A DNA stretch of 64,000 nt from Argonema galeatum A003/A1 (GTDB lineage: Bacteria; Cyanobacteriota; Cyanobacteriia; Cyanobacteriales; Aerosakkonemataceae): assembly GCF_023333595.1 (NCBI RefSeq), contig NZ_JAIQZM010000030.1:1-64000 (forward strand). Reading direction: 5' to 3'. Below the pieces are notes generated by a model. The model was given only the letters and a program-made list of their open reading frames with translations. It had not been told where the DNA came from and did not search any database. Below are positions 60,453 to 64,000 of this stretch, piece after piece. Position numbers and translations under genes: made by a program. Position 1 is the first letter of the stretch. Each line of letters starts with the position of its first letter.

Positions 60453-62306
60453 TCAGTTCCAGAAATCATCAATTTTAAGGTTTTCAATTTCTGTTTGGAT
60501 ATCTTGAAAAAAGCCACTTTCGGTAATCTGGGCAACCTCTTGCTTGCGCTTTTGGTGGTCAATCTCTATCTTTAACTCTTGTAACTGGCGTTTGAGTTCT
60601 TCCTCTTGCAGCTTGCGTGCTGTGACATCCTGGATCAAACCTTCATAATAAAGGACATTGCCACTGCTATCCCGGACGGCGCGAGCATCTTCCTGCACCC
60701 AAATTATACTGCCATCTTTCCGATAAGCTCGATACTCAAAATTTTTCACTTTCCCCTTTTCCTGCATCTCGGTATAAAACTCTTGCAAGCTGCTTGAGTC
60801 TACATAAACTTGACTGGCAATGTTACTAACTGTAGCGATCATCTCGTCTGGAGACTCATAACAATAGATCCGGCTCATTGCCAGATTTACGCTGATGTAA
60901 TGTCCATCTGGGGCTGCCTGGAAGATCCCCTCCAGCGCGTTTTCAAATATACTGCGATAATTTTCTTCGGCAATTTTGAGTTCTTCGTTTTTGGCTTCTA
61001 GGGTAGCAAATGACTCTAGCAGTTGGTCTGCCATACTGTTAAATGAATTGACTAGAATCCTCACCTCTTTTAGTCCTTCTTCCTCCACATTTTGGTTGAG
61101 TTTACCGCTGGCAATAGATTGCGCGGCTTGACTCAACCTGAGAATAGGTTTCGTAATCCAACGAGAGATGAAGATTCCCACAATAGTTGCCAAACCCAAA
61201 GTGGCAATACACATAATAATTGTATGCTGCCTATTTTTGTAAATTTTTGCCATAAAGTCAGATTCGGGAACTACTACCGCCACCTGCCAATTGAGCCCTT
61301 TATCGTCCCGGAAAGGCAAGAGTCTTAAAAATTGTCGCTTGCCGTCTATTTCAAATTTTATATGCCGCGCTTTTTTCAAGTTATTGAATATTTCTGAATG
61401 GGTAGCTAAATATGTAGCTGTAGTTCTCGTAACTGGGTTGCTACTTTCTGTTGCTTTGAACATTTCTCTTTTACCATCTTGAGTACGAAATGGTATTTCA
61501 TCGGTAGAAGTGGCTACTAATCTTCCCCGATCATCAATAATAAATGCTTGTCCTGTTTTAGCAATGTTAAGGCTCCGCAAGAATCGACCAGTACTGTTCA
61601 GACGTAATGACGTAAGCATGAGTCCTTGTAGTTGCCCTTCTCGATCGTACAACGGCTCGGTAGCAACAACTAACAAAGTAGGCTCTATAAATGAGGGATT
61701 AATTGCCGAATTCCAACTAGCTTTTTTGGCGTTAATTCCCTCTTTGTACCAAAATTGATGTGTGTACCAATATCGCCTTTCTAGCTCAGATTCATTGTTG
61801 GGTATGACCTGGTTAATTGTAGTGCGATCGCCCTTTTCGTCCGTATTGTAAAAAGTAAAATTGTAGTTGGTGTAATCATCTATTTCGAGTCGGAGTATAG
61901 TGCCATTTTCTGTACGGTCTACTCCTCGTACTCTTCCATCTTTGTTAGCGACTATCGTGTAGTTTACTTCTGGATATAACTGGACTAGCCGCCAAAGATA
62001 TTTCTCCCAAGCTGATATATCTTTCATACTTAAAAGCCCGCTTTCTATCGCATTCAGTTTGATTTTATTCACCTGATGCGGAATTTCTAGGTAGTTATTT
62101 AGATTTTGTTCGATGCGAGCGGAAACTTCATCCATTAATTTATTGGCAAGCTTATTGACTGCTTTCTCGCTGTTTTGAAAGGAGAGATATCCCACTATTC
62201 CCACAGCCCCGACAATTTGCACGACAAAAGGGACAATCATGACAAGTTGGAGGGGAATTTTTCCTAAAGGTTCGGCAATTGACGATTTGAGAGATTTCTT
62301 GGACAT
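60453..62306 (-). CDS. Cache-HAMP-PAS sensor protein without a visible output domain
   Basis: 617 residues: N-terminal membrane helix (20-45), periplasmic double-Cache-like domain (60-350; ...GQAFIIDDRGRLVATSTDE), second helix (365-385), HAMP (386-440), coiled coil, and a PAS domain with PAC (455-570; IFENALEGIFQAAPDGHYIS, WVQEDARAVRDSSGN). After PAS only a helix (EEELKRQLQELKIEIDHQKR) and ~20 residues follow; no kinase, GGDEF or cyclase domain. It may act through a separate partner. Confidence 0.82.
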   Translation of the reverse strand: MSKKSLKSSIAEPLGKIPLQLVMIVPFVVQIVGAVGIVGYLSFQNSEKAVNKLANKLMDEVSARIEQNLNNYLEIPHQVNKIKLNAIESGLLSMKDISAWEKYLWRLVQLYPEVNYTIVANKDGRVRGVDRTENGTILRLEIDDYTNYNFTFYNTDEKGDRTTINQVIPNNESELERRYWYTHQFWYKEGINAKKASWNSAINPSFIEPTLLVVATEPLYDREGQLQGLMLTSLRLNSTGRFLRSLNIAKTGQAFIIDDRGRLVATSTDEIPFRTQDGKREMFKATESSNPVTRTTATYLATHSEIFNNLKKARHIKFEIDGKRQFLRLLPFRDDKGLNWQVAVVVPESDFMAKIYKNRQHTIIMCIATLGLATIVGIFISRWITKPILRLSQAAQSIASGKLNQNVEEEGLKEVRILVNSFNSMADQLLESFATLEAKNEELKIAEENYRSIFENALEGIFQAAPDGHYISVNLAMSRIYCYESPDEMIATVSNIASQVYVDSSSLQEFYTEMQEKGKVKNFEYRAYRKDGSIIWVQEDARAVRDSSGNVLYYEGLIQDVTARKLQEEELKRQLQELKIEIDHQKRKQEVAQITESGFFQDIQTEIENLKIDDFWN

Positions 62307-62444
62307 GAGGTGACTCGCTCAAAGGAAATTTCAGAGATTATTATACAATAGTTCAAAAGTTGAATAACTAGACAAGGTTTTTATAATTATCTGCGCTCCA
62401 AATACAGTACAATAAACTTGCGATCGCACTCCAAAAATTACGAC

Positions 62445-63083
62445 ATGAAACCAGCCGTATTTCTCGATCGAGATGGCGTCCTCAACATCGAAGCGGGCTA
62501 CATTCACTCTTTAGAAGACCTACATCTAATACCGGGTGCAGCTAAAGCAGTGCGGCAGTTAAACTCAAGCCAAATATTTTGCTGTCTGGTCTCTAACCAG
62601 TCTGGCCCAGCACGGGGCTACTACCCAGTTGACCACGTAGAAGCCTTGCATCAGCGTCTTTGCCACCTGTTGGAAACAGAAGCAGGGGCAAAATTAGACG
62701 CCCTGTACTACTGCCCCTATCTCAGTCCGCCAGAAGGAGGAACCCATCCAGAATTTACTCGTTGGAGTACTTGGCGCAAACCCAACACCGGGATGCTGGT
62801 GGCAGCTGCCTGGGAACATGACCTAGACTTAAGCCAGAGTTTTGCAGTCGGCGATAAAGCAACCGATGTTGATATGGCTCACAATGCCGGGTGCAGCGGG
62901 ATTTTGGTGCAGACTGGATTTGGTTCTAGCGTCCTGAGTGGTAAGTACCAGCACCACACCAAACCAGATTATATTGCCACCGACTTATTAGCTGCCGTTG
63001 ATTGGATTTTGCAGCAAATGGGTAATTTAGAGATAGAGCGACCCGCAGAGCAATTCAATGAATATAGTGGCAAACAATCCTAA
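62445..63083 (+). CDS. gmhB: D-glycero-D-manno-heptose 1,7-bisphosphate 7-phosphatase
   Basis: A HAD-family phosphatase of 212 residues. It has AVFLDRDGVLN (Asp nucleophile and acid), CCLVSNQSGPARGYY, cysteines for a zinc loop (YYCPYLSPPEGGTHPEF is a variant of that loop), RKPNTGML and FAVGDKATDVDMA. I chose ATG 62445; the frame extends to a TTG at 62418. It fits LPS heptose synthesis with the GT9 gene upstream. It overlaps the next gene by 26 bases. Confidence 0.87.
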   Translation: MKPAVFLDRDGVLNIEAGYIHSLEDLHLIPGAAKAVRQLNSSQIFCCLVSNQSGPARGYYPVDHVEALHQRLCHLLETEAGAKLDALYYCPYLSPPEGGTHPEFTRWSTWRKPNTGMLVAAAWEHDLDLSQSFAVGDKATDVDMAHNAGCSGILVQTGFGSSVLSGKYQHHTKPDYIATDLLAAVDWILQQMGNLEIERPAEQFNEYSGKQS

Positions 63084-63681
63084 AGCCAAAACCGGGCCAG
63101 AAGGCACTTGGACTATTACAGCGGCGAGAACGACCGACGAAACGCCTTATTCGGGCACGGTGCAAATCCATCCTATGGGCAAAATTTACACGGTGTCCTG
63201 GTTGACTACATTGGGTGATTACTCAGGTTTAGCGTTTTTTGAGGACGGTCATCTTTTTGCTGGCTGTGGCCCCGATCGCACCTACGGCGTTACGCTTTAC
63301 AAAATTAATGGCGACGGCACCCTAGATGGCACGTGGATTACGCCCTCTAACAACGGTGTACTGGACACGGAAAAGGCTGTGGGCAACACACCTAACCAAC
63401 TAGAGGGTACTTACCAAATCAGCGGCACAATTTCCAAAATTAGAAATTACGAAGGCACCCTGAATATTCGTCAGTTAAATGACATTTATCAGCTCTCCTG
63501 GTCAATGGGAAGTGAGTATCAGGGTGTTGGTTTGCGCGTGGGTGATTGGCTGATTACCAGCTGGGGAGAAGGCAATGTGTTCTGTATAGATTACGAAGTT
63601 CGGAGTGAAATAGCCCAAGGTCGCTGGGCCTATGTCGGTGACTCAATTATGGGAGTGGAAAACCTGTATAGAATTTCTTGA
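63058..63681 (+). CDS. conserved hypothetical protein with two beta-rich repeats
   Basis: 207 residues consisting of two related halves of ~90 residues: EGTWTITA..GTVQI..YTVSW..YSGLAFFEDGHLFAG then EGTYQISG..GTLNI..YQLSW..YQGVGLRVGDWLITS. The pattern of short strands suggests a small beta-barrel or lipocalin-like pair. No signal peptide. It starts inside the end of gmhB, so it may be co-transcribed. Known to me only as a cyanobacterial hypothetical type. Confidence 0.75.
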   Translation: MNIVANNPKAKTGPEGTWTITAARTTDETPYSGTVQIHPMGKIYTVSWLTTLGDYSGLAFFEDGHLFAGCGPDRTYGVTLYKINGDGTLDGTWITPSNNGVLDTEKAVGNTPNQLEGTYQISGTISKIRNYEGTLNIRQLNDIYQLSWSMGSEYQGVGLRVGDWLITSWGEGNVFCIDYEVRSEIAQGRWAYVGDSIMGVENLYRIS

Positions 63682-63684
63682 ATT

Positions 63685-64000
63685 CTAGCGGATAGCCTCA
63701 AACAAGGCATCATCCAGTTCGTAACCGAACATCTGGGCCATCGACTTTAACCGGGATGGACTTTCAATGCCTTGACTTTTCATCCAGTCCACCAAAACAA
63801 ACAGCTTTTGCATCACAAAAATTTCTAAAGCTTCTGGATTGTACTGGATGCCCTCTTTGCGGCTGAATTGGTGCGGCACCAGCATGGCGGCGTAGCGGGC
63901 TAGTTCCCCAGCTTTCCAATCGAGCAGAAACGGCAGCCAGGGATAGCGGGCGTCCAGGCGAACAAACCACAGCCGCACCTCTGGGATTTCCGATAGTTCC
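63685..64000 (-). CDS. NDH-1 assembly factor CRR6, partial (runs off the right edge)
   Basis: The frame is open to the window end; the visible 105 codons give ELSEIPEVRLWFVRLDARYP, then WLPFLLDWKAGELARYAAML, VPHQFSRKEGIQYNPEALEI and KSMAQMFGYELDDALFEAI. This is the conserved C-terminal part of chlororespiratory reduction 6 (CRR6), needed for assembling the NDH-1 (NADH dehydrogenase-like) complex of thylakoids. The gene converges with the two-repeat protein, with only 3 bases between their ends. Confidence 0.88.
   Translation of the reverse strand, partial: ELSEIPEVRLWFVRLDARYPWLPFLLDWKAGELARYAAMLVPHQFSRKEGIQYNPEALEIFVMQKLFVLVDWMKSQGIESPSRLKSMAQMFGYELDDALFEAIR

Overview
The window is chromosomal DNA of a cyanobacterium, probably a filamentous one. 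The HIP1 octamer GCGATCGC recurs throughout. Lineage marker genes include Mg-protoporphyrin IX methyltransferase (chlM), a thylakoid photosystem I accumulation factor, the NDH-1 assembly factor CRR6 (cut by the right edge), two steps of the MEP isoprenoid pathway (ispH, ispD), a PII/NtcA-type ammonium transporter gene, and a giant Ser/Thr-kinase/AAA/GAF/histidine-kinase sensor. Intergenic DNA carries many short tandem repeats, hairpins and small mobile-looking repeats, which is typical of this group. No rRNA, tRNA, CRISPR array or intact insertion sequence was seen.

Layout. 1-6 kb: a NACHT-type remnant, a subtilisin-like protease, ispH, an SGNH hydrolase and an ammonium transporter with an NtcA box. 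6.6-10.6 kb: a mosaic of decayed signalling genes (AAA_35 fragment, GGDEF tail, AAA/WD40 gene broken by a TAA). 10.7-17.5 kb: purE, nagA, a GNAT enzyme, chlM, small membrane proteins, an RlaP-type nucleotidyltransferase with a DUF6717 partner. 17.6-28.3 kb: ergothioneine genes egtC-egtB and egtD, separated by a REC-adenylate cyclase and the 1.8-thousand-residue hybrid kinase. 28.8-34.8 kb: cytochrome b561-like protein, PSI accumulation factor, M23 lipoprotein, and an unusual cNMP/AAA/polyferredoxin fusion. 34.9-50.3 kb: a conflict-system-rich region (two DUF488 genes plus a dual-OB-like gene, RelE/Phd, a DNA methyltransferase with a broken nuclease-like gene, Uma2, three copies of a TumA/TumE-like cassette, a possible ADP-ribosyltransferase toxin pair, a DUF262-HNH protein), with metH in its middle. 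50.5-64 kb: a chemoreceptor remnant, membrane and TPR proteins, an alpha/beta hydrolase, ispD, a heptosyltransferase-like GT9, a calmodulin-like/ERV-type fusion, a PAS sensor, gmhB, a two-repeat protein and CRR6.

The most striking gene is at 57912-60323. It has four canonical EF-hands whose first half reads almost like eukaryotic calmodulin, followed by a long middle region and an ERV/ALR-like sulfhydryl oxidase segment with a CPYC centre. Other notable points are the redox/cNMP regulator fusion at 32294-34816, three in-frame TAA codons that interrupt otherwise continuous coding frames, and a family of inverted-repeat elements that abut the stop codons of two unrelated genes. Gene identities come from reading motifs by eye; no database search was possible.
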